A stretch of 22,159 nucleotides of DNA from Lenisia limosa (Eukaryota > Breviatea): NCBI GenBank assembly GCA_001655205.1, contig LPNZ01001858.1, positions 1 to 22,159 of the forward strand, given 5' to 3'. Of this stretch, positions 1 through 11,439 are shown one piece after another; positions within the stretch are counted from its first letter, which is position 1; every line of letters begins with the position of its first letter. The notes under the pieces are model-generated. The model saw only the letters and a program-made list of their open reading frames with translations, was not told the DNA's origin and did not search any database. Made by a program: the position numbers and the translations under genes.

Positions 1-290
1 ATCTAGAAACCCGCCGTCGAGTCCCGATGGCCCCACTGCCACCATTTTTGCCCTTGCATCCACTGACCAGTCCGTCCAAGTGGGGGGTATTCTTCTGGTG
101 CGACAGCGGTGGACAGTTGTTGTACGGCTCCTTACACATAGTTTGACCCTCGCAGTTTGTTGGAGTGAAGGGAACAGAGGTGACAACAGAGTTTGAAGAC
201 TCGGCGTTCCGGACGAAGGTGGCCGACACACAGGACGTGTCACTGCTTCCTATGCCGTGGGGTGCTGGAGTCAAATATTCAACTCTATGA
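1..290. other. Unresolved coding-like fragment at the left edge
   Basis: Both strands are unusually open here, so I could not fix the strand. On the plus strand, the frame beginning at base 3 is open to a TGA at 288-290 except for one stop at 144-146. That stop lies inside a possible 15-nt GT-AG interval (141-155) whose removal keeps the frame. On the minus strand a frame is open from about 297 to the window edge, with several cysteines and no early methionine. A plus-strand gene would converge on the coiled-coil gene ending at 564. No family is recognised. GC-rich sequence with few stops could explain either frame by chance. Confidence 0.3.
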
Positions 291-563
291 TGCAAAAATT
301 ATTTGTTCCATTTTCGATACACTCCGATCAGAGGCCATCATAGGTTGATGATCTGGGCCTTGCTTGACTGTAACCGATTAGGGACGGCGGCTTCCTGCTG
401 AACACGGTCGGTGCGGGTTCCGAAGTAATGCGATTCGTATGAAGACCTCGATCCCTAGCTACTGCTCATCTGATGTTTAAATGACGTCTGAGATTTCTTG
501 AAAGAGTAGAAGAATACATTGTACAACCAAAATAACAATAGAGGGGAAAAAAACCAGTGTAGT
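291..563. other. Gene-free interval, 3' flank
   Basis: I see no supported exon, RNA gene or repeat between the edge fragment and the stop codon of the coiled-coil gene. It probably holds the 3' untranslated region of that gene, and perhaps that of a convergent gene on the left. Confidence 0.4.
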
Positions 564-3500
564 TTACAATTGGGACGCCTGAGAGTGCGAGGCTGAGAAA
601 TTCTGAAATGTCAAAAGGAATTCAAGGAGCCATATAAAAAGTGGGATAATCAGCAGCCCCATGTCACCTGCAGAGCCGCGCGGGCCGCAGCCAAAACAGC
701 CCCCGTAGAGTTGGTGCCTGGGGGGTTACGCAATGAAGAGGAGAGAACACAAAACGGCCACATTACCTGGCATGGCCAGTGTCGGGGTGAGAGGCTTCGA
801 GCCCGGGGTGAAGAGGGGGTCAGCGGTGGAGGATAGCGTCTTTTTTTGAGACATTCGTAGGTCTAAAACGATGTCAAGGTACATCCCAATTCATGATAAC
901 ACTGGCAGTAAAACGTACCCGCATAAGCCTGTTCTCTTTTACAAGATTGTAATCTAGCGTCTTCCTTGAGGCCTTCAGAGCGGACAGTAGCGTCATGGAA
1001 GGCAGCCTGCGCTAATCGGGCCTGGGGAATGAAATCTTCGGAGTTCCGGTGGGCCTTTCATCACCAGGTATTCATACCTTTTCCTCCCATTGTTTAGCCT
1101 CGCTCTGTGCCACGTCTGCCCTTTCGGTCCAAAGCCCCACCTGAGAGTCAGAAGTTAGTTGAACATGTTTCGCATTTCACACAGTGGGTCCCCGCAACCT
1201 CCTGTTTTAGTTTGTCCTTCTTACTCGACACTGCATGGCGGCGACTGATGCGTAAGCGCAAAATGTAAGATCTTGATAGAAATACCCACATGAGCTTGCA
1301 AAAGGTTCCAGCCACACCCACTTTATTGCCTGGTTGAGTTCAGATTTCAAAGAGTTTAGCGTGTTATCGTCCGACTGGAGGTCGCTCCGCACCTGGTCCG
1401 TCACTCATGTTCCAATCAGTTACTCTTTTTATTTAGCGGTCTTGAGCCCGTCTACACTAAATTCTTCCTCCCCCCCCACAGCTCTCAATTCTTCCTCCAA
1501 CTCCTCGCGGTTGTTTTCGGTGTTTCGTCTGACTTCAACTTGCTCGTTAAGTGAAGACCTCACCTGTTGGGTAAATACATAAGTCTGCCCTAATCAACCA
1601 CATTACTGCGACTATCTTTGAACAGAACACCCGTCCCGCATTGCAATCATCCTCTTTGCCCCCACCTGTTGGAGCCGCATCATTTCTAGCCGTGTTTCTT
1701 CCTCCAAAGCCATAATCTGAATGTCAATCAATCTATTGGACCTATCACCAACTTGGCGGTGAGCAGCCTCAGACTCGGCCTTGGTCTTATTGAGCTCGGC
1801 AATTGCCGCTTCCTTCATCCCCGCCAAGCTTGACATCTGCTCCCGAAGGCTGCTCAATGCCATTTGGCAGTTCTCCGTTTCCTGCCATAATAACACTCGT
1901 TTTAAAGAAGAGTTTAGGGAAGCGATATAAACCTATCACGCACCTCTTTCTCGGCCTTCAACTCATTCTGGATAGCCCTGGAGGCGTGAGACGGAAACAA
2001 CAAAGCTGGCAAACCTGTGTTGGATCGCAGTTTCTTCTTTCCTTGCCCGTGCTCTCTGGATACTTGCTTGGAGCTGGAACCAGTGAACAAGATACCTACA
2101 TAACGGCAGCAGGTAATGTCCCACCTCCACCAGTTCCTGCTGGTCACGCATCCGATTGGCTTCCCAGTCCTCCTCCTCCTTGCGCAGATTCCTACTCAGC
2201 TGAGCCCTGGCGGCGGCGGCCTCGGAAGCATGATCACGTGCGCGGTCAATGTCACTCTGCGTGCGTGCGGTCTGACCGGGTTATTGTGAGATAATTAGAC
2301 CATCTAGAAAACCAATACCAGGAGAACCGACACGCACCAGTTCACGAGCCTTTTCCACCGCTGCTTCACCCGAGGCAAGACGGCCGCGAAGATGGTCCCT
2401 GTCTAATTAGGCCATCAAGACTCGCCAACCTCTCGTGTTCAAGATCCCTGCGGCCGGATTCGGCTTCCCTGTTCCTTCGTTCCAACCCCTCGAGCTCCAG
2501 TCTGGTTGTTATCAGTGCAACTCTATACAAGCTTCCATTGCCTTGACCAACCTGAGAGACGATGACGAAGTTGCCATGGTTTGCTGTTCCTTCCGAGCTT
2601 CAAGAATCGCAGACTAAATTGTGAAGTACTAGAGAAGCTGTTTAAACTGAGCTATTTTTAAAAAATTATATCTGATACAATCTGATGTATTCATGCTCAC
2701 TTCCAAGACAGAATTTTCCTTCCGCAAAGAATTTGCCTTTTCTTGTGCAATTCTCTTTTTCGTGTTCAAATCGCTACTGCGTTCATGGAATGTGGCTGCT
2801 GACGACCTAAACAGGTTGAGAAAATGACAAAGACATGAGACAAATTATAAGTTTTGGCCCAGCAAACTCAGCTTCTTCTAAAGACGCTCGTAGCGAGGTT
2901 AAAGTGTTTTCCAGCTTCTGGTGATGTCTTGATGCCGTGTCCATTCGTTGCTACGAAGGAGTCAAAGATGCATGTGTGTTCCCACCTCCTCTGCTGAAAT
3001 AGCCTTCATGATGTGTTGGGTTTCAGCCTCAATTTCTTCAGCAATATTGGTACAATGCTGGTGACGTGTCTGTCAGGATTATTTACATGTTTTCAATAAT
3101 GAGATTCACAATGCAGCATTACCATGAATTTGGATGATTAAACTAGTTGCCTATCTACAGCCTACAATTAAATCATTGACCCTGATCTCTAACGTATTGT
3201 TAACAGACTGCTGCTCAGTTATGGCATTCTCAAGATCTCTCAAAACACCTTCTCTCTAAAGTGTAAATGGAACAACGACAAACCTCTCTCTGAGTCTGGG
3301 TTGCCGAATGCAGGTATTCAGAATACTCCTTGGTCTTGGCCTGGCATTCCTGAGTTTTCTTCTCCACCTCCTCAATCCGAGCCTTCAACAATAAGACAGG
3401 CACAATCAGACGTACCAAAAAGCTCTTCAACTCCGCTTCCGCCTTGGAATGCTTGGCTTCAGCAATATCCAAACGGTCCTTAGCCTCAGCTGCTTCCTTG

Positions 3501-5219
3501 CGACCTATTTCATTAATCTGTCCATTACTCTTTTAGACCCCGGGTAGCAACAAGGGACAAACAAACATTCAACGGTCAACCTGGCCAGTTTCGCCTCGGT
3601 GTTGAGTGGGTTATCCTGATATGTCAGTTAAGAAAGACGTTAGCCCAACATCAACATCGGACGGGCCTACCTTGGACTCTTCTATGATGGGTGATGGAGT
3701 GGTCATGATGGCTGGTTCGGAACAGAAGGTTACTGATCCTTCCGCCTTGGGTGTTTCAATGGGTCCAAAAACCTAGGCAAATCAATTGGAGGCGGGGTAT
3801 TCAAACCTGCTCATTAGTTGAAGACTGTCGCGGAGCAGTGTAGGAAAGAAGAGAGTNNNNNNNNNNNNNNNNNNNNNNNNNNNNNNNNNNNNNNNNNNNN
3901 NNNNNNNNNNNNNNNNNATGAGACTTCTAAATCATAAAAAAGCAGAGGTTGGGATTTTTGAAATATAAAAAAAAGAAGCTCAAGAATATAGCCAAGAGAG
4001 ATCGCGACCTACCACAGAAATAGGGGGGTGAGTGGCGGACATGGGGGTGCGGAGAAGGGAAGTTTTCGGTCGTTGAGGGGATGTGTCAGTGAAGAGCCCG
4101 CCACTTTCACTGTCCTGGGCGAAGAGGTTCGGGTGGCATTGGGCAAAGAAGGAGTCGGAAGCAGCCTGAGTGATCATTAGTCTGTTACACGCCAACCTGA
4201 ATGTTTTGTCGCGGCGGCAGAGGGATGTGGTTGGCAAATGACGATGCTGAAAGGTTACACAAGCCATGAACCCTGGTACAAACCCCTGGAGTGCGACATC
4301 TGTGGAACGCCAATGGAGGACTGTGACATTCGCCTCTGGGTCGGCGGCGATGATGACAACGGACCCAGGCCGGGGAAGGACATATTCTGTCCGGTGCCTA
4401 CCTGTCCATCTTCTGGGGGGGCTATGTGGGTCATGTTGATTATATGTTGATTATAAATTCCAAGTATCTCTCTAAAACAACATCTCTGCTTATTACGGCG
4501 TTTGATACGCTAATCCAGGACTTATTACTTTATTCACAGTTGATCAGAGAAGAAAATGTGTATGAATAAAGGGCCAACAAAGCAAGCAGTATGTCATAAC
4601 CCTCCCACGTTTGGCCGAAGCAACAGCAGCAGCAGCGGCGGCAGCAGCATAGTGGCGATCAGCGTTTTGGGGGTAGTTTATATGCGGGGTGGTGGGGCCA
4701 TGTTGTCTGAAGGACACTGTAGAATGAGAATGTTTTAAAAAAATATCCTCTCAAATTTCTTCAATGGATTTTCACGAAATACTGTAGGCATGCAACAAAA
4801 TGATCTAAACAAACCTGGAGGAGGCGGGAGGTTGACTGCAGGACTTCTAGGGGACAGCAGCAGGGAGGAGTGTGAAGTCGACCTGATGGGTCAGCGCAGC
4901 TTCAACTCCAACGTATTTCATGGAAATAGCATTGGAAGCCTTTCGCTCTTGAATACAAGAAATCAAGAGAATGGATAGAGGGTTGCAACTGAAAGTAACG
5001 GTTGTTAAACAAAAAAAATATATATAAAAAAATAAGTGGGGCTTTGTATGACACAACGTCTCAAAACCATATGATCAGACCTGGAGACGGACCCGGCAGG
5101 CGGGGGGCCTGGTGGTGGTGGTGGTAACGAGGTCCCTGAAGACTGTCAGAAGACTAGTCACAAACCTCTTTCAAGAGAGCCTGCTCTGGGTCGATGCATT
5201 ATGCGGTTACGCCATCCAT
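564..5219 (-). CDS. Long coiled-coil protein with disordered N-terminus, family not recognised
   Basis: About 870 residues in roughly 29 exons, ending in TAA at 564-566. The N-terminal third is disordered: a proline run (codons near 5105-5125), an alanine run (near 4620-4650), then Ser/Pro/Gln-rich sequence. Roughly residues 285-815 are nearly continuous Glu/Lys/Arg/Ala-rich coiled coil, for example EEIEAETQHIMKAI and RLDIAEAKHSKAEAELKSF. The C-terminus is Ser/Thr/Pro-rich and ends SHSQASQL. Exons between 4434 and 1612 join well in phase. The small exons around 1120-1240 are approximate. The start at 5219 and the exons from 5219 to 4434 rest only on splice phase and composition, so translation could begin at 4434 or 4383 instead. 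A 61-base gap lies in one intron. Such a protein suits a cytoskeletal or axonemal scaffold, but that is inference. It is divergently transcribed from the HECT gene. Confidence 0.75.
3857..3917. other. Assembly gap (61 N)
   Basis: Run of N inside an intron of the minus-strand coiled-coil gene, between the exon ending near 3996 and the exon beginning near 3775. No coding sequence appears to be lost, because the flanking exons join in phase. Confidence 0.95.
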
Positions 5220-5607
5220 AAGAGTGTTCTCAACACAAGTATTTTGTATGAACTTAAGCTTAGTTTCTATCACAGCTGAAAACCACAAGAGGTGAATGGG
5301 CGTTGTTGGACGGTTAGGACTGTTTTAGATTTCTTCCGAAGACTTGCCTTTCTTTCGATTCCTGTGTGTTTTCCTTTTTTTAAAACTAAATTATTGACTA
5401 TTTTGGGGCAGTGGTTAGAGGAGAGCTTTGAGACAACTTTGAGACGAGCGGCCCAAACACCTAATTGAGAAACCTGGGGGACCCAGCTACACAGCTTTAC
5501 CTTTATCGCAAACGCATACCTTTTGTCCTCTTCGTTCTTGTTTTGTCGGCAGTGTTGGGGGTCTTCATCGTTTCACCAGGAGAGAGAAGGAACTAGTACT
5601 TGTCGTG
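5220..5607. promoter_or_regulatory. Divergent intergenic region between coiled-coil and HECT genes
   Basis: About 390 bases separate the inferred starts of the two outward-facing genes, so both promoters should lie here. It contains pyrimidine-rich runs (near 5366-5377) but no core element I can name with confidence. The left boundary depends on the uncertain start of the coiled-coil gene; if that gene starts at 4434, the region is about 1.2 kb. Confidence 0.4.
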
Positions 5608-8600
5608 ATGAATTCTGCCAGGTACTGATCCCCAATTAGTCACTAAAACTCAGGTATTCGAATGTTCCTTCAAGCCATGAATCAAAGGAGCAGTTTTTGA
5701 GAAATTTAAAGGAAAGGCGCAAGATGAGACAGCGAACGAAGGCCATTTCAGGTTCCGTCCTCAAAATACAGGTTGCCCTTCTTTGTAAAATTCCATTCTC
5801 GTTTTGACTATTTGGCACATTTGATTAACCTTTTCTTTTGTGATGAAACAAATCAAAAGGTATACCATGACCATTGCTGGTTTTTTTGTTGCTATTTGTA
5901 TTTTATATTTCTTGGTCAATCAAAGTGAAACATCCAAAGTACCAGGCAATATTTTGGCTCATTCTCCAGGCATGGTATAGAGGGTGTCGGGACAGAAGAC
6001 TTGTTAGGCCAGTTGCCTATTCCGCTTCTCAGAAACAGATGGCTCTTCTTGAAGAACACAAATCGTATGTAACAATTTTAACAGGCTTTAGTTATTGCCA
6101 GTCCTAGTTGTGACATTTCATTCGCAATTCAACGAATTACTCTGTTACTCCTCCAGTACCACCAGTCTGCACAAAGCCTGTGACCTTCTTGCAATGGCTT
6201 GTTCAACAAAGCCTGATTATATGGCCTCACATGAGCTGACACTTTCAGACATCATTTCTCTGCCTGCTGTAGTTGGGCTTGGGCTTTTGCGCTTTCTCAT
6301 CATTCACAATTCAGAGTTCAATATTTCGGTCTCCCTTTCGACTGGTGGATCAGGCTGGCGAGGCTCTGTTGAAGCTGGTAAAGATAATACAAAATGTTGG
6401 TTGGAATGCTGGTATATGGGATAAAACAATTCGGACTCTGAGCTGAACGGACAATGGAGGCTTCCCTATTTTCCAAGGCAAATGAGCATAATAATGGAGG
6501 GGGGGGGGGGGACCATNNNNNNNNNNNNNNNNNNNNNNNNNNNNNNNNNNNNNNNNNNNNNNNNNNNNNNNNNNNNNNNNNNNNNNNTAGAATACACGTG
6601 GTTTTAAAGAAAGAAAGAACATCACCACTCAAGCAAAGCAAAATGCCTGCACCATCATACCTGTTTATTTTCAATTTCTAAACACATCACTTGTCATCAA
6701 AGTATTATCAACCATCCAATCATCATAAAGCCAAGCAAAAAAGAACTAATAAAAAAGCAGACAGACGCTTTACCTCCGGCGGGTGGCGCGATTCTTGCGT
6801 CTCTGGCCTGCCGTGGCGTCTTCGAGGGTATGTTCCCTGCCTGCCAAGTCACAGCACTCATCAAATGGGCACTAAACTCGGATCGGGCGTATCGCCGTGC
6901 TGCACGCCATCATTTATTCTACTACCTTCGACAAGCTCTGTACTCCGACACTGTAACCTGGAACACTGGTGAGTTACAGCTGTCTCACTTCTGACTGTTC
7001 AGACTCCAAAGAACTCTTCGATTCTGTCATTGTGTCGTTTGCTACCAGCAGCCCGCCAGCTGACATTCTCCAAACGTTCGCACTTCAGATTCTGACCATT
7101 CCTGGTCTCACGCGCGAAACGGGGAGCATCAAGGACCTTCCGGTACCGAACACTTTCCACGCATCGCTTATGACGGCGATTGCTGCACTACCACACCCAG
7201 CAAGTTTGTGTCTATTGTTGTCGTATTATAAGCCAATCTATGTCACGCAAATAATGGGTTCACTTTGCAGCGCAAGTGAGCAAGAAGATCGCATCCCCCC
7301 TGGTGGACCCGTCCCTCATGAGAAGCTATGAGATCTCCTCAAGCTTTGGCCTCTCCGGACCAGGCACTGCAGGTTCGAAAATGGGCGCAATAATGGGGAG
7401 TGGCGTAGAATACGATTTGATTGTGACACTTTCAGGGAGTGATGGTGTTGGAGTGAGCTGTCGCGTCAGTTCAGTGGACAATAGGGCCATCCACTCGTCA
7501 TCATTCTCAAAGTCCTTCTCCCACGCGTCACCTTCCTTTACGTCGTCTTCATCTCACCTCGAGGCGTTGCGCCCCGAAGCCACGCCAAAGCCCTCGTTTG
7601 TTCCGCATGAGTCGTGGAATGCAGTCGGTGGAGCTCTAGCCGCCTTAGCCGTTTTGACAGTTCTGGCACCTGTCGTTGGCACTCAGTCAAGTGTTGTCCG
7701 CTCCAAGGTGGGAGAGAAATGAGAAGGCTGTGTCGGACCCACGCCGTCCAGCTTCAGGGGGATAGTATATGGAGTAAACAATGACATAGTTTTCAAATAT
7801 CATGCTAGTATACATACTATATACAGTATACATACTATATTGTGTGTCTATGACGTGACGTTGTAGCCCCATTTGGTAGCCCAAGGCCTTGCACCACTGA
7901 TGGCCGCCCCGGTGGTGTGTCTCGCCAATGGCATGAACTGTGGGCTATTAACTTTGTTAATTTTCTGGGATTTTGTTGATATTTAAGCTGTTTTGGGGGG
8001 GGGGGGGTGAANNNNNNNNNNNNNNNNNNNNNNNNNNNNNNNNNNNNNNNNNNNNNNNNNNNNNNNNNNNNNNNNNNNNNNNNNNNCTCTAGCTTTACCA
8101 GCAACTTGGTGGATGGACAAATCCGAGTTTGAGGTAATGTCTCCATTTATGCAAATAGCATTAACACCACAGACCACCATCAAAAAAGATGACCAGGAGT
8201 CTGATTCGGATGTCGAAGATTCTGACAACGAGGATAACACCAACGTTTGTTTTGTTTTATTGTAATTTCGTTAGGAAACTGCAAGTCAGCTGAGCAAAGA
8301 ACTCAGCCCCTTATTCACCCCCGATTTTGGCCGCATTATTGCCGTTTCAATGAGATCCTCTTTAGGTAACTTGACGTCACTCCAATTTATGATCCACCTC
8401 AATTGCCTTATCCACGCTTACGCGACAGCATCGTACGTGTCGTCCCTCCCGCCAGACCCTGCAGACCCGTCATTGCCGCCTCTGACCGCCTTGATATCTG
8501 ACGATGGTCGAATGAACCTTCGCATCCTGGCATCCTGCATAGTCATTAGTAACGACGACCGTCAAGCCTTCTCACTGCTCACCTCTGTGGAGGGAGACAA

Positions 8601-11220
8601 GAGGCTTGCAACCGGCCTTGCTATGTGTCTCATTGCATGTGCCGAGACCAAAGTAAGCTGTACCAGACATGTGACAGTAGCTTACAATTCCAGGAATTCC
8701 AAAACGCTCTAACTACTGAAGGTTGGTTGGTGTCTGTTGAGACAATTGTAGTTTTGCCCAGTTTTTGGTATTGACAGCCGCAGATGAGATATCTCAGCCA
8801 CTTGTTGATCTGATTATTGTGATTGGTGCACTTCTGAGGCTACGCCTCTCAACCTCGGATGCCGAGTCCACTCTGCCTGCTACATTGGGTCTCAATGACG
8901 CCGCCGCCGCAGGGGTCATTATTTCTCTCAATGTGAGTTGCCTTGTATCGTTATAGTCAAGAAACTCTGCACCACATTAGTGACGCATCTTGAGCCAAGT
9001 AGCCCCATGTGCGCCAAGCCGTTTATCCAGTTCATGGCCCGCGACCTCTCCTCGGTATGTGCTGCTCATATCAATAAACTTTATCATGATTATAGTTAAA
9101 TGGGAACATATCCTGGGAGGTGTAAATATACAAGCCAGCAGCTCTGTCATGTTATAAATATAATACTATAATATCATACATTAGTATCTCAAGATAGTAC
9201 TCCAGACCCCTTCACGAATTAGACGGTGCGAGCAATTGTGGACCGATGCAGTTTGTCCGAGGCCCCCCTGGCCAATTTTGTGGCTCCTTCTGTGTCGTCC
9301 AAACAAAACTCTGGTAGGGTGCTCGTCGGCCTGACTCTTGTGTAGCCGAAGTCGATGAAAGCGGCCGAATTGTTCCCTCACGAACTTCTGTATTTGGAAG
9401 GTTGCTTCGATTCGCCCCCTGGTCCATCCAATTGGAGGACAGAATTGCACTTCTGAGAAAGGCAGTCAGGTATGTTGCCGCACTTATGTGACAGCTGTAG
9501 CCGTGGGGAGCTGCTTCCGACTCACACCCGTTTTGAGATCAGTAGATCAGATATTATCACTGACGGCCTTAAGGCTGCTGAATCCATGGGTAAACTTCTT
9601 GGCCTTTTGACCCTTTGTAGCACCAGGTCAACCGTTAAATATTCGATTCATTGATGCTGAGGGTTTCTACGAGCCTGCTTCTGGGGTAAGAAACGGAAAT
9701 AGCAAAATTCCTCACATGTTTCAGCAAGGCGTTTTCAAAGATTTTGTTATTGAATTTGGAAAGGCAATCAGCAACCCGGGCGCAGGCATTTTCAGGTACA
9801 GCATTGAATGGATGGTGTTCATCCCGTAGATCAACTTCAGAAGGCAAAGTGTACCCAAGCCTTTCATCCAGCAAACTATATGGTAGAGAACCAATTGAAT
9901 TGATGCGACTTATTGGACGGTTCTTCGGAGAGGTACTTCTGTTGTTTTGTGTGTACCGATTTATGGGTTGGGTTATAATGAGTAATTATTTCATCTAAGG
10001 AGCAGCGTGTTTCCGTCAGTGATTGATGTAGGCAATTGCGGCGGGAATGTTACTCTCGGTCCCATTTCCTCGTTTCTTCATCAATCTTGCCTTTATGGGG
10101 AAGCGAAACACCCTCCATGGTAAGTGGTGGGGAATTTAATAGAATTCTTTCATTCAGGAAATTAAGTATCATCAATCTCCTATAAACGTGAAGGGTAGAC
10201 GGCTTCGGAAAGACTCGTTATTTTTCTCTTTTCAAGATGATATACTATGTGTTTTCTTTTTTGTCATTGCGTTGATTTGTTCTTTATCCTCAGACCTTGC
10301 GTCCCTGGACAAAGACGTGTACCACAACTTGAGCCAACTCTCGTCACTTCCGTCGTTGGAGTCTGTTGGTCTCACTTTTTCTGTCGTTCGCGACAATAAT
10401 GGCATGCCTGAGGTTGGCAAACAATGGACATTTGACCAAACTGTCACTATGCTTACCCCTTAGGAGGTAGACTTGGTACCAAATGGTTCAACTCTCCCAG
10501 TGACCTCAAGTAATGTGCTTCATTATATCTATTTGACCGCGGACTATTGGGTCAACACGCAGCATGAGGCGGCATGCCAGTCGTTCAGAGAAGGATTGGC
10601 ACATTCTTTCCCCCCTGCATGGTAAGCGTTGTCTTTTGGGGCTTAATTGACCTCGTTTAGGCTGACCCTGTTCACAGCTGAGGAGGTGATGATGCTTGTT
10701 GATGGAGAGAAATGCGAGATTGACGTGATGGACTGGAGAACTAACACAGCATATTCTGGGTGGCAAGACGACTCTCCGGTTGTTCAGATGTTCTGGGAGG
10801 TGAGGGTGATTTGTTTTGTCCCAACTTTGGTATTTAATTTTAAGTGTGTATGATTAATACCCTTACCTCAAATCAGTTTGTGTAACTAGCGGTTTAGGTT
10901 GTTTCAGAGCTTTCAATGGAGGACAGGAGCAAGCTTCTTAAATTCGCTACCGCCACCGAAAGGGTGAGCATGCTGGGGTGTTCCTCTGTTTAACTCTTCA
11001 GGTGCCTATCGGAGGATTTGTGGGACTCAGTCCGCAGTTTGGATTGATCCGTTCCGAACCCGACCGTCTTCCTTCTTCCTACACTTGCATGGTTTGTTGC
11101 CCTGACTTGAATATTAATCTTTAGAATTCATTGAGTATTCCCGATATCAACGACCGAAAAGAGATGAAAGACAGAATTCAGACTGCGATTCAATCCTCTT
11201 CGGGTTTCGGCTTGGCTTAG
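5608..11220 (+). CDS. HECT-type E3 ubiquitin ligase, UBE3C/Hul5/UBE3B class, with IQ motif
   Basis: Transfers ubiquitin through a thioester cysteine; UBE3C/Hul5 relatives act with the proteasome. It starts MNSARYSNVPSS at 5608; a 32-nt intron (5622-5653) follows codon four. A basic helix leads into an IQ motif, KIQAWYRGCRDRR (residues 42-54), split by an intron. The middle, including two assembly gaps, is only partly resolved; 6065-6764 is the weakest part. Later exons are 6765-6967, 7003-7203, 7271-7707, about 8087-8244, 8275-8652, 8694-8721, 8778-8888, 8957-9054, 9223-9313, 9346-9469, 9495-9589, 9621-9685, 9725-9795, 9830-9932, 10032-10119, 10294-10412, 10464-10621, 10661-10799, 10898-10963, 11002-11091 and 11125-11220. 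From 9495 they encode about 360 residues of HECT domain: IRFIDAEGFYEPASG, VPFPRFFINLAF, LTADYWVNTQHEAACQSFR, catalytic YTCMN and terminal GFGLA. The order and the N-terminal IQ match UBE3C/UBE3B; I cannot separate these with certainty. Confidence 0.93.
5763..5999 (+). other. IQ motif of the HECT ligase, split by an intron
   Basis: Exon 2 ends in the codons for KIQ at 5771 and exon 3 opens at 5970 with AWYRGCRDRRL, giving a canonical IQxxxRGxxxR calmodulin-binding pattern across a 198-nt intron in phase 0. An N-terminal IQ motif is a hallmark of the UBE3B and UBE3C families. The intervening sequence also reads open without splicing and gives LILQAWYRG, but the spliced version joins the basic upstream helix directly, so I prefer it. 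Confidence 0.8.
6499..6511 (+). repeat. Poly-G tract (13 G) beside a gap
   Basis: Homopolymer of 13 G ending five bases before the N run at 6517, in the unresolved N-terminal part of the HECT gene. Confidence 0.9.
6517..6587. other. Assembly gap (71 N)
   Basis: Run of N in the HECT gene. It interrupts the region between the IQ-containing exon and the exon beginning at 6765, so some N-terminal coding sequence may be missing. Confidence 0.95.
7807..7840 (+). repeat. AT-rich 16-bp direct repeat, two copies
   Basis: The 16-mer agtatacatactatat occurs at 7807-7822 and again at 7825-7840, separated by two bases. Each copy is nearly self-complementary, so the tract can fold. It lies in the HECT gene in what appears to be the intron after the exon ending at 7707. 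Confidence 0.85.
7995..8007 (+). repeat. Poly-G tract (13 G) beside a gap
   Basis: Homopolymer of 13 G four bases before the N run at 8012, in an apparent intron of the HECT gene. Confidence 0.9.
8012..8086. other. Assembly gap (75 N)
   Basis: Run of N between the exon ending at 7707 and coding sequence that resumes immediately after the gap (ALPATWWMDKSEFE and onward). The start of that exon may be lost in the gap. Confidence 0.95.
11002..11091 (+). other. HECT catalytic cysteine exon
   Basis: This 90-nt exon encodes the end of the HECT C-lobe. It contains the loop SYTCMNSLSIPD with the thioester-forming cysteine codon at 11086-11088. The surrounding residues match the conserved TC-N-LxLP pattern of the HECT family, with Ser-Ile-Pro in place of the usual Leu-Leu/Lys-Leu-Pro. 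An upstream glycine-rich segment, ERVPIGGFVGL, corresponds to the usual RPPLLGF region. Confidence 0.9.
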
Positions 11221-11439
11221 TTGAAGTATTTATGTTGATTTTTCCTGATTTCAATAGGTTGTTTCTTGTTTCTGAGAGCGTAATGAGATTTTCATTTGAT
11301 TTCAAACTGCATAATAACAAAATACATTCCATTCACAATATACAAAATATATTACAACTTAAAAATATTACATGATACCATTACATTACCTACACAGGTT
11401 ATTTGGAGAAATAGTTTAGGTTTGGAACCTCCTCTCTAC
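11221..11439. other. Convergent intergenic region
   Basis: AT-rich spacer of about 220 bases between the HECT stop (11218-11220) and the distal TPR-gene stop (11440-11442). It should contain both 3' ends. No RNA gene or repeat is visible. Confidence 0.5.

Noticed and set aside
6-200. Possible WD40 repeat of a HIRA or CAF-1 p60-like protein on the plus strand
   Set aside because: A short stretch looks loosely like the FAVA-DSV and WS-DG blocks of these proteins, but the frame cannot be continued convincingly and the match is too weak to name.
1803-2294. Long plus-strand frame of 163 codons
   Set aside because: The opposite strand carries several coiled-coil exons joined in phase across this interval. 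The plus frame is low-complexity Pro/Ser/Arg antisense sequence.
4238-4450. Plus-strand frame with CDICG and other cysteine pairs, resembling a small zinc-binding protein
   Set aside because: The minus strand of the same interval joins, through two short in-phase introns, to the N-terminus of the coiled-coil protein. The plus frame ends soon after without a supported continuation. It is probably an antisense shadow.
5874-6107. A hydrophobic start (MLVFLLLF) as a signal peptide for the HECT protein
   Set aside because: It lies in the intron between the two halves of the IQ motif. The upstream exons 5608-5621 and 5654-5771 supply a typical N-terminus for this family.
7687-8243. Minus-strand frames spanning the third gap
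   Set aside because: They are open only because N codons are not read as stops, and they conflict with the plus-strand HECT gene exons on both sides.
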